Position numbers and translations under genes: made by a program. The notes under the pieces were generated by a model that worked only from the letters and a program-made list of their open reading frames with translations, did no database searches and was not told the origin of the DNA. A stretch of 64,000 nt of DNA from Roseateles_B sp051857535 (lineage in GTDB: Bacteria > Pseudomonadota > Gammaproteobacteria > Burkholderiales > Burkholderiaceae_C), in NCBI RefSeq assembly GCF_051857535.1, contig NZ_JBPZGY010000010.1:1-64000 (forward strand), read 5' to 3'. Below, one piece after another: positions 1-8,285 of the stretch (positions are counted from its first letter, which is position 1; every line of letters starts with the position of its first letter).

Positions 1-3000
1 CGCCGGCCCCTGGGCCTGCTGCGGCTGCTGCCCCAGCTCGCCCAGCTCTCCCAGCGCCGCCGCGCACCCCGCCAGCGTCGGGTGATTGAACACACTGGCC
101 AGCGTCAGCTCTATCCCCAGCGCCGCTCTCAGCCGGCTGATCAGCCGCACCGCCAGCAGCGAGTGCCCGCCCAGCTCGAAGAAGCTGTCGTGCCGACCCA
201 CCTGCTCCAGCCCCAGCAGCTCGCCCCAGTGCTGCGCCAGGATCTCCTCCAGCTCCCCCTGGGGCGCCTCGTAGCGCTGGCGCTTGTACGCCTCCCCTTG
301 CGGCACGGGCAGTGCCTTGCGGTCCAGCTTGCCGTTGGCGTTCAGCGGCATCGCCTCCAGGCTCACATACGCCGCCGGCACCATGTACTCCGGCAGCTGG
401 CGCGCCAGGTACGTGCGCAGCTGCGCCGCCAGCTCCCCGGGCTCCTGGGCTGCCCCCTGCCCCGGCTGCATCACCACATAGGCCACCAGGCGCTTGTCCC
501 CGGGCTTGTCCTCGCGAACGATCACCGCCGCCTCGCGCACCTCGGGGTGCTCGGCCAGGCGGCTCTGGATCTCTCCGGGCTCGATGCGGAAGCCTCGGAT
601 CTTGACCTGATGGTCATTGCGCCCCAGGAACTCCAGGTTCCCGTCGGGCAGGTAGCGCACCAGATCCCCGGTGCGGTACATCCGGCCTCCGGCCGCCGGG
701 CTGAACGGGTCGGCCAGGAAGCGCTCTGCCGTCAGCTCGGGTCGGTTCAGGTAGCCACGCGCCACGCCGGGCCCCCCCACGCACAACTCGCCCACCGCGC
801 CGCGAGGCAGCAAGCACATGCGGCCGTCCACCACATAGGCCGTCGAGTTCGCGATCGGCTGGCCGATCGGAATCGGCGCATCCGGAGCGATGTCGCGCGG
901 GATCACATAGCAGGTGGAGGCGATGCTGTTCTCGGTCGGACCGTAGCCGTTGACCACGGTCAGGCCGGGATGACGCTCGTACAGCGCCAGCACATCGCGC
1001 GCTGAGAAGGCCTCGCCCCCCACACACAGGCACTCCAGCGGCAGATCCCTGTGCGCCGCTTCCTGCACGAAAGCCGGCAGAAAGCCTGCCGACAGGCACA
1101 TCATGTTCACCTGATGGCGCTCGACGTGATCGAGCAGTTGCGCAACATCCCGGCTCTCGCCCTCGTGCAGTACCAACCGCCCGCCGTTGAGCAGTGGTCC
1201 AAGCACCTCCTGGGAGCCCACGTCGAAGGAGATCGACGAATGCTGCAACATGACAGTGTGTGGGCCAGAGGGGCAGTAGTCGGGGTTGCGCACCAGCCTC
1301 ACCACGCCGCGCTGCTCCACCATCACGCCCTTGGGGCGCCCGGTAGAGCCGGAGGTGTAGATCACGTAGGCCAAGTGGTGCGGCTGCAGCCCCACACGAT
1401 CCCGTGGTAGCTCGTATCCGGGCTGGTTCGCCAGCACCTTGGCGCCGTCGCTGGCGCGCACGCCAGCGTCAAGGAGGATCACCTCGCCCTCGAAGTCCGG
1501 CAGGTTCAGCGCCACGCGCGACTGGCTCAGCAGCAGCGAAATGCCGGAGTCCTGCAGCATCTGGGAAATGCGTTCCCGCGGGTAGGCCGGGTCGATTGGC
1601 AGGTAGGCGCCGCCAGCTTTCAGGATGCCGAGCAAGCCGGCCACCATCTCTACCGAGCGCTCCATGAACAGGCCCACCACGGCGTCTGGGCGTACGCCGG
1701 TTTCGTGCAGGAAATGCGCGATTTGGTTGGCCCGCGCATTCAGCTGCGCGTAGCTAAGCTGCTGCGAGCCAAAGACGAGCGCCACGCTGTCTGGCGAGCG
1801 CGCCACCTGTTCCTCGAACAGGGCTGGCAGGACCTGATCGGCAGGATACGGCATGTCGGTCCTGTTCCAGTCGATGAGCTGGCATCGACGCTCGGCCTCG
1901 CCCAGCAGCGCGACCTGCGCAACAGCCTGTCCCTCATCGGCCACCAGGCCGCGCAGCGCCGCCACCAGGTACTCCCGATAGCGCTCTGCCGTCTCTGCAT
2001 CGAACAGCGTGGAAGCGAAGGTCAATGCGCCTGCCATAGACCCGTCGCCCGTATCAAACAGGTTCAGCCCAAGCACGGGGCTGGCCGGGACACCCGGCAT
2101 GCCGTCGCCATGGTCCTCCCGCAAAAGCGGCAACTCTGTGCCTTCGCCATGCCACGCCAGCATCACCTGACACAGGGGCGCATGGTCCAGCCGGAGCGGC
2201 GGCTTGATGATCTCCAGAACCCGACCGAAGGGCAATTGCCGGTGTGCCCGCGCTGCAAGAACCGTCTCACGCACCTGGCGCAGCAGCTGTGCCACGCTAA
2301 GTTCACCTGCCAGTCGAACGCGCAGCGCCAGTGTGTTGGGGGCACCATCATCCAACGGCGCCCCGTCTTGAGCCCCCATGCTCCGGCTAGGCACACCGAC
2401 GAGCAGATCATCCTGGCCACTCAAACGCCACAGCACCAGCGCCCAAGCCGCCAGCACTGTCATGAAGGGCGTCGCGTCATGCCGCTGGCTTAGTGTCCGG
2501 ACCTCATCCGCCAGTGCAGCATCAATCCGCACCGGAACCAGTTCACGCGTACAGACATGACCTACTGGGCGCCCCTGATCCGTCGGCAGATTCAGGCGCG
2601 GCGGCGCGTCCGCCAGTTGCGCGCGCCAGTATGCTTCCTCACGGCTCAACGCCAGCTCAGAGGCAAACGCCTGGGCCTCTTCTGGAGCAGCGAGCCCAGC
2701 GCCCGCATGCGCACAGTCAGAGACCCCAGCAATCAGCGCCAGGCACTTCAAGGACTCCCTCGGGCGGCTCAGTAGCTCGCCCAGTAGCGCTTCAAGCTTG
2801 CCAGACAACGCGACGATGACCCGGTGATCCCAGAGGTCAGAAGCGAACTCCCACCGGAGGTCCATGCCGGAGCCCGTCTCAAGTGCCGCGAGTCCGAGTT
2901 CTTGCATGCACTCGAGAGGCATCCAATGAAGGGGCTCATCGACGCTCTCTTCAATCGACATGAAGCCAAACATGAACGGCAGCGCCGCTGCAACGGCGGT

Positions 3001-3900
3001 GCCGGCAGCGGCGCCGTGAGGAGTCTCCCCTTCAAGCACGGAAGACGGCTCACGCAGCCAGTCAAGGAAGGGCAGATTCACAAGCTCCGGCAAGCGGATC
3101 ACGCTGGAACACACACGCCTCCCCTGCCCTTCGCCATCAAGCTCCAGAGCCCCCAGCATGGCCCCACTGCGCTGCCACTGTGCAGACAACAACAGGCCCA
3201 ACGCGCCTCGAAGCAACACCGCACGAGAGCAGCCATGCTCCTGCTCAAAGGCCTGCATCCGGGTGCAAATCGACGCAGGCAAGCGACTGATATGCACCGC
3301 GGCACGCCGGACTCGAATCGAGCCCTGAGGATGGAGGCCAGGAAGAAAAAGTCCTTCTTCAACGAGCGCAAACTTTCCATCCAAGTCCACCCCTGACTTT
3401 TGAGCAGGAGCTGCGTCGCCGAGGAAAAGGCCGTTCAGTCGACCAACAAGCGAGCGCAGCTCTTGAAAGTCAGCTGAACTGCTTCGCTGGATCAGCAGAA
3501 GCCATTTTCGATTGGATGACGCGCAGGCGTAGACAGCTGCCACACGATCACCACCTTCACCTTCTGCAGAGGCCCTGCATCGCTGCCGCGCCTGCTCAAG
3601 TGCCTGGGCTTCATCTCCACAGCCATTGACCTCAATCAACTCCCACGCGGTAACTTCGGAGCCCCCCACGTCCTCGCGTCGAGGAATCGCACAATCCCTC
3701 ACCCCGTCAAGCACGTGCCGGATTTCATTGAGCTCCATGCGCCGATCGAGGCGAATGAGCTGATACAGCACACCCTGCGCGCTCGCCTGCGTCTGAGCGC
3801 TCCCCCCCTGAAGCATCCGATGCCACCCTTGCAGCAGCTCGCGCTCTTGACCCAATTGCACCCATGTGGACTTCTGAACTGCTACGGATGGAGAATTCAT
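1..3900 (-). CDS. Nonribosomal peptide synthetase, N-terminal part (condensation-like, adenylation, PCP); runs off the left edge
   Basis: The frame is open for 1300 codons from an ATG at 3900 to the window edge. Residues about 40-410 resemble a full condensation fold, but where HHxxxDG is expected the sequence reads IQRSSSADF, so the catalytic histidines are missing. Residues about 430-640 look like only the C-terminal lobe of a second condensation domain, from AYWRAQL through QDDLLVGVPSRSM to PFGRVLEIIKP. An adenylation domain follows with A3 motif YTSGSTGRPKGV, A5 NGYGPTE, A7 YRTGDLVRYLPDG and A10 NGKLDRKALP. A PCP follows with FFELGGHSLLAVRL, whose Ser carries phosphopantetheine. It would activate and tether one amino acid; later modules lie outside the window. 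No thioesterase or accessory gene is visible. The start is uncertain: an in-frame ATG at 3936 is also possible, and neither has a clear ribosome binding site. The product and substrate are unknown. Confidence 0.93.
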   Translation of the reverse strand, partial: MNSPSVAVQKSTWVQLGQERELLQGWHRMLQGGSAQTQASAQGVLYQLIRLDRRMELNEIRHVLDGVRDCAIPRREDVGGSEVTAWELIEVNGCGDEAQALEQARQRCRASAEGEGGDRVAAVYACASSNRKWLLLIQRSSSADFQELRSLVGRLNGLFLGDAAPAQKSGVDLDGKFALVEEGLFLPGLHPQGSIRVRRAAVHISRLPASICTRMQAFEQEHGCSRAVLLRGALGLLLSAQWQRSGAMLGALELDGEGQGRRVCSSVIRLPELVNLPFLDWLREPSSVLEGETPHGAAAGTAVAAALPFMFGFMSIEESVDEPLHWMPLECMQELGLAALETGSGMDLRWEFASDLWDHRVIVALSGKLEALLGELLSRPRESLKCLALIAGVSDCAHAGAGLAAPEEAQAFASELALSREEAYWRAQLADAPPRLNLPTDQGRPVGHVCTRELVPVRIDAALADEVRTLSQRHDATPFMTVLAAWALVLWRLSGQDDLLVGVPSRSMGAQDGAPLDDGAPNTLALRVRLAGELSVAQLLRQVRETVLAARAHRQLPFGRVLEIIKPPLRLDHAPLCQVMLAWHGEGTELPLLREDHGDGMPGVPASPVLGLNLFDTGDGSMAGALTFASTLFDAETAERYREYLVAALRGLVADEGQAVAQVALLGEAERRCQLIDWNRTDMPYPADQVLPALFEEQVARSPDSVALVFGSQQLSYAQLNARANQIAHFLHETGVRPDAVVGLFMERSVEMVAGLLGILKAGGAYLPIDPAYPRERISQMLQDSGISLLLSQSRVALNLPDFEGEVILLDAGVRASDGAKVLANQPGYELPRDRVGLQPHHLAYVIYTSGSTGRPKGVMVEQRGVVRLVRNPDYCPSGPHTVMLQHSSISFDVGSQEVLGPLLNGGRLVLHEGESRDVAQLLDHVERHQVNMMCLSAGFLPAFVQEAAHRDLPLECLCVGGEAFSARDVLALYERHPGLTVVNGYGPTENSIASTCYVIPRDIAPDAPIPIGQPIANSTAYVVDGRMCLLPRGAVGELCVGGPGVARGYLNRPELTAERFLADPFSPAAGGRMYRTGDLVRYLPDGNLEFLGRNDHQVKIRGFRIEPGEIQSRLAEHPEVREAAVIVREDKPGDKRLVAYVVMQPGQGAAQEPGELAAQLRTYLARQLPEYMVPAAYVSLEAMPLNANGKLDRKALPVPQGEAYKRQRYEAPQGELEEILAQHWGELLGLEQVGRHDSFFELGGHSLLAVRLISRLRAALGIELTLASVFNHPTLAGCAAALGELGELGQQPQQAQGPA

Positions 3901-4771
3901 ATTCACAAAATAATGATGCAGCTCCAGGCCTAGCATGTCGGCGGAGTTTCTTTAACCAGACAGGGAGACGTGCGCGATCACAAGGCCCAAGGGGCCCAGA
4001 GGTATCGGCACAGGTAAATAACATCCACGCGAAGTGGACGATCAAGCCACAGCAGCTTCGATGAGTGGCAGCACAGGGCGTAATCGGCGGAAAGTTCCGA
4101 GAGCAGAACACGCCGAAGTACGCCGATGTCGATCAGTCAAGAACCATGACAATCCAGCCCCACGAAAGGACTGGCACAAGGTCGACCTTATTGATTTTTG
4201 AAGCAAGCATCCCCTCCAAGAAATAGCTTGACTACCAATCTAACCCGTTAACTGATTGACTAATGCTTTTATGTCAATCAGTTCAGCGCCTTTTTACTTG
4301 TCGTGAAGTTCCGCTTCACTTGTGCGCGCGATCGTCATCAGCTCAGACAGGCCTGAGTTCGAGTGCCGAAGATTATTGTTGGCCACCCCCTCACTTCTGA
4401 CATCGGTGCTAACCCTTTCGTGCATTCGCCAATATGACTGTTTCGCTTCACATATGCCTCGTAAAACCTTGCCTTCAGCACTCATAGCCATGGGCAGAAA
4501 TTCATCCACACCCCTCCCGTCCTTCAATGCCACTGCCTGAGGATCCCCCTCGAGACATAGACCTGGAAGCGCCTCGCCCACCCAGACGTCTTGCACATGA
4601 AAGTTTGCCCAGCAGCTGACTCAAGCCTATTGCTGCACTTGCGAATGGATTTAATAAGGTAGGCACGCACATTGGTGTGCAGCACGCCAACGCCGAGTCA
4701 GGATGAGACACCCCGGCCTTCGAGAAGACTCCAGCCCAGACGACTGGAGTCATGTAAAAGCCGCCGCAGTC
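3901..4771. other. Gene-poor region upstream of the NRPS
   Basis: This stretch is visibly richer in A and T than its surroundings, mainly around 4150-4290. It holds short open frames on both strands, including a 100-codon frame on the minus strand at 4294-4596, but none shows a recognisable domain or a good ribosome binding site. It contains the perfect inverted repeat described separately at 4250-4283. It is most likely the promoter region of the NRPS together with decayed sequence next to the IS3 remnant. Confidence 0.5.
4250..4283. promoter_or_regulatory. Perfect 11-bp inverted repeat upstream of the NRPS gene
   Basis: The arms AACTGATTGAC and GTCAATCAGTT are perfect inverse complements, separated by 12 bp. 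The repeat lies about 350 bp upstream of the NRPS start. On the minus strand one arm runs into a perfect TTGACA hexamer (4277-4272), so the repeat could overlap a promoter reading toward the NRPS. No clear -10 box was found at the right distance. The symmetry fits an operator for a dimeric regulator. A weak stem-loop is the alternative, since there is no T-run directly after either arm. Confidence 0.45.
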
Positions 4772-4900
4772 TCCCCAGAAGTCCAAGAGCGTGTGGCGGG
4801 CCTGGTGCTGAAGCTCCATGGCGCGCCTCTCTCGCAGCGGGCGGCCATCGACGCCATCGCCAGCGAGGCTGGAACAAGGAGGCATGCCGTACGCCAACTC
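4772..4900 (+). pseudogene. IS3-family transposase OrfA fragment
   Basis: In frame from 4772 the translation SPEVQERVAGLVLKLHG followed by SQRAAIDAIASEAG matches the helix-turn-helix start of IS3-type OrfA proteins, whose usual form is SPEVRERAVRLVxEHxG then SxWAAIxSIAxKIG. The normal continuation, TLRxWVRQAE and the coiled coil, is lost after residue AVRQL, where the frame runs into unrelated sequence and a stop near 4937. Assignment rests on recalled family sequence, not a database search. Confidence 0.6.
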
Positions 4901-5010
4901 AGCCCCACCCTGTGCTCGCTGCCAGCCCCGCGCGGCTAGGCCTGCTGTCGCAGCCAGCACGCGCCTGGCAGGCCAATGCGCAGACCTGCCAAGCCGGAAA
5001 GGTCTGACAT

Positions 5011-5403
5011 CAATCCCCCCGAGAAGGCTTTGCAGTAGTGCGCCGCACCGTCGAGCGACCCATGTGCCCACCAGGGATGCAGCAAGTGCCCCGTTTCAAG
5101 ACGCCGCACATCATCGTGGCCCACCCCAAGGCACCCGATCCGCTTGACCGAGTCAATCGACCGCTCTGCGCGGAGCGACCGCCCTCATGGCGGACCACGG
5201 ACTGCACCTCAATCTCGACCTGGCAGGACGGAGCCAACGTCGCCTTCATCATCGACGTCCTCGGCCATATGCATCGCAGGCAGGCGCCAGAGCGATCCAA
5301 TGCACACCGAGCTCGCGCTCGACGCACCAGAGCATGCGCCGGATGAGCGCAGAGCGCCCGAAGACGATGATGACCTGGCGCACCACGCCGGCAGAGGCGC
5401 TCC
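5011..5403 (+). pseudogene. IS3-family transposase OrfB fragment, frameshifted
   Basis: From 5023 the frame reads EGFAVVRRTVERPM, then HPKAPDPLDRVNRPLCAERP, then TSISTWQDGANVAFIIDVLG. These match the OrfB pattern REGFxVARCTVERLM, KAPCPLDRVNRxFxAxRP and TYVSTWQGxxYVAFVIDVF. About 30 bp later (5300) the match resumes in another frame with MHTELALDAPEHAP and LAHHAGRG, corresponding to the LDALEQAL and HHSDRG segments. The second catalytic Asp region is degraded (HHAGRG instead of HHSDRG), so the enzyme is dead. The C-terminal part with the final Glu is not convincing beyond 5403. Confidence 0.75.
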
Positions 5404-5683
5404 GTGCGCTTTGGCAATCCGCAACGCAAGGATGCGGCGTGCGAAGTCACTGGCATTGAAGACCTGCACATCCACGGCAAGCGGGGCCGCGTCAACGTTG
5501 AACCCCTGCGAAGAGCCGACAACAGCATTCGCCAAGCCCAAAAGCGGTCAGACCACAAGAGCAAGGTCCCGCGCCACACCCAGGGAAAGGACCATCAGCG
5601 TGTCAAGCTGGCGCGCCAAGACTTAGACAAAACGCTCATACTTAGACGGAGCCTGTCGCGAGGCATCGCTAAGTTGCTGATTT

Positions 5684-5760
5684 TGGCCTGCCCGGAGGGA
5701 CTCGAACCCCCGACCTGCTGCTTAGAAGGCAGCTGCTCTATCCAGTTGAGCTACGGGCAG
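5684..5760 (-). tRNA. tRNA-Arg (anticodon TCT)
   Basis: On the minus strand a cloverleaf can be folded with a perfect acceptor stem CTGCCCG/CGGGCAG, D-arm with AACTGGAT, anticodon loop CTTCTAA giving TCT, T-arm with GTTCGAGTC, discriminator G and an encoded CCA end (5684-5686). It reads AGA codons. Its 3' end faces the IS3 remnant and the NRPS, the side where integrated DNA usually sits. A 10-bp hairpin at 5769-5792 lies between it and the upstream OPT transporter gene. Confidence 0.96.
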
Positions 5761-5768
5761 AAGCGTGA

Positions 5769-5792
5769 ACGCCGAGTCTCCCGACTCGGCGT
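5769..5792 (-). terminator. Stem-loop between OPT transporter gene and tRNA-Arg
   Basis: ACGCCGAGTC and GACTCGGCGT form a 10-bp stem with loop TCCC, just past the stop of the OPT transporter gene and ahead of tRNA-Arg on the same strand. No U-tract follows, so it is a weak candidate terminator or a 3'-end stabiliser. Confidence 0.4.
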
Positions 5793-5850
5793 GCATCAGC
5801 AAGCTGGAATTGTGCCATGCGTGGCCGGCCTGTGCGCCGACCACGCGTGC

Positions 5851-7836
5851 TCAGATCAGCACATTGAGCAGGGCATTGCCGATGCCCATCAACGCGGCGC
5901 CGGAAATGAGACCGGCACAGATGGGCTCGGCGCCCTCGATCCAGCGGCGATAACCTGCGCTCTTGGGATCGGCTTCGTTGCGCTTGTGCATGATCCAGAA
6001 CAGCAGCGCGCCCATGAACATGCAGATCACGGCATCCGGCGGCAGCACCACGCCCAGACCGATGGAGACCGAGGACAGCGGGAAGCGACCCCGCGTGCGG
6101 ATGCGCAGCACCTCGATGACCACAGCCATCACCGCCGCCACGGCCATCGAGATCAGCGCCGACACCGGCAACTGGCTGATGCCCTTGGCGATCAGCTCGG
6201 CCACGCCCTTCCACTGCAGGGCCGCGGGGAAGGCGAACTGGTCACTGACGATAGTGGCCGTGCTGCGCACGCCATTGGCATCAGGCGGCAGGAAGAGCAG
6301 GAAGAACAGCGGCACGGCAGACAAGGTGCCCGCCAGGATGCCGATGATGTGGCCCACGGCCTGGTGCCGCGGCTTGCCGCCCAGCATGTAGCCGGGCTTG
6401 ATGTCCGACAGCAGGTTGGAGGCATTGGACGCGATGTCCGAGGTCATGGTGGCAGGCAGCAGGTTGGAGGCCGGATTGCTGCGATCCAAGGCCCCCACGG
6501 TGAACTGCGTGATCTTGGACAGCGCTCCGGTCGGCGTCCATGAGGTCAGTGCCATGGCATTGGCGCAGATGACAGTCAGCACCAGGATCAAGGGCAGCGA
6601 GATCAGGCCCAGAAGCCACGGCACGCCAAAGAAGCTGTGCGTCAGCCACACACTGAGAGCGCCCAGCACGGGCACACCCACGTAGGAAAGCCACAGCGGC
6701 ATCTCGATGTCACGCAGCAGGTCGGGCCCCTGTTCGGCCGCATCGACCTTTGACTTGCGCTTGAAGAGGCTGGTGATGAGCTCAGGCTTGGCCAGCAGCC
6801 CCACCAGGGCGCCCACCACCATCATGGTCACGGCCCACCACAGCGACCACTGATTGACGATCTCCGTCCGCCCCAGCGGCACGACGCTACCATCCAGCCT
6901 CACGCGTGGGGCGATGTCGCCCATCTGGATCATCAGCGGCGCCAACACGCCAAAGTTCAGCAGCGCACCGATCAGGCAACTGCTCGCCACCGCCATGCCC
7001 ATGAGCCCCCCAACGCCCAGCATGGCCATGTCCACCGTCAGGCGCAGACCCAGCACGCGAAGGTCCGTGCCCAGGATCTTGGGGATGTAGGCCTCGGCCT
7101 TGGTGGCCCAGACGTAGTAGTAGTGGTCCAGCTTCTCATGCAGATACCAGGGCTCCTTCATGCCAGCCCACTGGTCCATACGCAGGATCTTGAACTGGAT
7201 CAACTTCATCCAGCCATCGCTGACCAGCGCCTGGTAGACGGCCGCAAGCCCGGCCACCTTGCCCAGCAGGCGGGCCTTGTACAGGCCTTCGTCGCCATTG
7301 CCTGTGTACAGCGAATCCAGCACCACGCCGCAGGCGCGGCCTTCGGGGAAAGGCAGTTGGTCTTCGTTGATGAAGCGGCGCTTCATCGGGAAGGCCACCA
7401 GCACGCCCAGTACTGAAACGACGATCAGCCAGACCATCAGCTGCCACCAAGGAATGATGTGGCCCGTCATCATCATGTAGGCCGGCAGGCCTGCGATCAG
7501 CGGCATCACCGTGTAGCCAGCCGCCGTGGCGATGGACTGCGTGCAGTTGTTCTCCAGCACGCTGAAATCGCGGGCCAGGCCTGCATTGGACAGGGACTTG
7601 AACAGGGCGAAGGCCAGAATCACAGAGGTCAGGCCCACGCCTATGCCCACGCCAGTCTTGGCGCCGATGTACAGCGCCGTGGCCGTTAGCACCAGGCCCA
7701 GAAGAAAGCCCGTCAGCGCGGAGCGCGCCGTCAGCTGCGGCATGTCCTTCTGGTAGACGTTGTTGAACCACCAGGCGTCTTTCTCTGCCCGGCTCCAGCT
7801 GCGAATCTGCTCGTCGCTGAGATGTTGAATGGCCAT
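5851..7836 (-). CDS. OPT-family oligopeptide transporter
   Basis: This 661-residue polytopic inner-membrane protein belongs to the OPT/YSL family of proton-coupled carriers for peptides or metal chelates. Many hydrophobic segments span the length, beginning with SALTGFLLGLVLTATALYIG and ending in GALLFWIMHKRNE and GAALMGIGNALLNVLI. The conserved region RDFSVLENNCTQSIATAAGY is present, as is LPFPEGRACGVVL. I chose the ATG at 7836 (MAIQHLSDEQ). The frame stays open upstream to a GTG at 7929, but that stretch is Arg/Ser-rich and does not resemble the family. The substrate is not predictable; some relatives take up di- to pentapeptides and others metal chelates. It is a single gene flanked by tRNA genes. 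Confidence 0.93.
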   Translation of the reverse strand: MAIQHLSDEQIRSWSRAEKDAWWFNNVYQKDMPQLTARSALTGFLLGLVLTATALYIGAKTGVGIGVGLTSVILAFALFKSLSNAGLARDFSVLENNCTQSIATAAGYTVMPLIAGLPAYMMMTGHIIPWWQLMVWLIVVSVLGVLVAFPMKRRFINEDQLPFPEGRACGVVLDSLYTGNGDEGLYKARLLGKVAGLAAVYQALVSDGWMKLIQFKILRMDQWAGMKEPWYLHEKLDHYYYVWATKAEAYIPKILGTDLRVLGLRLTVDMAMLGVGGLMGMAVASSCLIGALLNFGVLAPLMIQMGDIAPRVRLDGSVVPLGRTEIVNQWSLWWAVTMMVVGALVGLLAKPELITSLFKRKSKVDAAEQGPDLLRDIEMPLWLSYVGVPVLGALSVWLTHSFFGVPWLLGLISLPLILVLTVICANAMALTSWTPTGALSKITQFTVGALDRSNPASNLLPATMTSDIASNASNLLSDIKPGYMLGGKPRHQAVGHIIGILAGTLSAVPLFFLLFLPPDANGVRSTATIVSDQFAFPAALQWKGVAELIAKGISQLPVSALISMAVAAVMAVVIEVLRIRTRGRFPLSSVSIGLGVVLPPDAVICMFMGALLFWIMHKRNEADPKSAGYRRWIEGAEPICAGLISGAALMGIGNALLNVLI

Positions 7837-7929
7837 GCTGTTCTTGATGATGGACGTCGGCAAGCCGACAGAGCGGCTGCGGGCGCTCGTGGAACCCTGC
7901 CGCAAAGGTGCGCGGATTGTGTCAGCCAC

Positions 7930-8133
7930 CTTCAGGCCGCTGTCAGGGGGTTGTCCTGTAGGGGACGGCCCTGGAGACGGCAGGCAGGCTCGAGGAACGC
8001 AGGATCCTTGGCCAAAGCCAAAGCCAAAGCCTCAATGCCCACCCGTTAGAAGAAGGTAAATCCGTTAGAAAAACAGCCCGCGAGTTGCCAGGCGGGCTGT
8101 TCAGGATTCTTCAACAGAATCAATCACATTGGA
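7930..8133. other. Intergenic region between OPT gene and tRNA-Pro
   Basis: No gene is seen here. It contains a short tandem repeat of AAAGCC (three units near 8018-8036), and the tRNA-Pro terminator at 8069-8101. The promoter of the OPT transporter should lie here but no convincing -35/-10 pair was found. Confidence 0.4.
8069..8101 (-). terminator. Rho-independent terminator after tRNA-Pro
   Basis: On the minus strand AACAGCCCGC pairs with GCGGGCTGTT (10 bp) and is followed by a run of T residues (complement of 8069-8073). It lies about 35 bp beyond the 3' end of tRNA-Pro, in the right direction for its transcript. Confidence 0.85.
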
Positions 8134-8210
8134 TGGTCGGGGCGGCGGGATTCGAACTCGCGACCCTCTGCTCCCAAAGCAGATGCGCTACCAGGCTGCG
8201 CTACGCCCCG
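8134..8210 (-). tRNA. tRNA-Pro (anticodon TGG)
   Basis: The minus strand folds with acceptor CGGGGCG/CGCCCCG, D-arm containing AGCCTGGTAGC, anticodon loop TTTGGGA (TGG), T-arm with GTTCGAATC, discriminator A and an encoded CCA at 8134-8136. The wobble U34 form can read all CCN codons when modified. A strong terminator follows at 8069-8101. Confidence 0.97.
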
Positions 8211-8285
8211 ACGAAGCTTTGCATTCTAACCCGGGATTTCTGCCTTTGCGGACAAACCCGAGCAATCATCCTTCACGAGCCCCCT

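Larger units (their letters stand above)
4772..5410 (+). mobile_element. Decayed, internally deleted IS3-family insertion sequence
   Basis: An OrfA-like fragment (4772-4900) and OrfB-like fragments (5011-5403) lie in the order expected of an IS3 element, but the region between them is far too short and the OrfB part is frameshifted. The rest of OrfA, the start of OrfB and most of the last third of the catalytic core are missing or unrecognisable. Terminal inverted repeats were not found, so only the recognisable minimum is given. The element cannot encode a working transposase. It shows that this flank of the NRPS has been open to insertion and decay. Confidence 0.72.

Noticed and set aside
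4294..4596. Minus-strand open frame of 100 codons upstream of the NRPS
   Set aside because: No domain, no clear ribosome binding site and no family resemblance. A small real gene cannot be excluded but is not supported.
4502..5071. Minus-strand open frame of 189 codons
   Set aside because: It runs opposite the IS3 OrfA remnant, has no domain and an odd Cys/Gly-rich composition.
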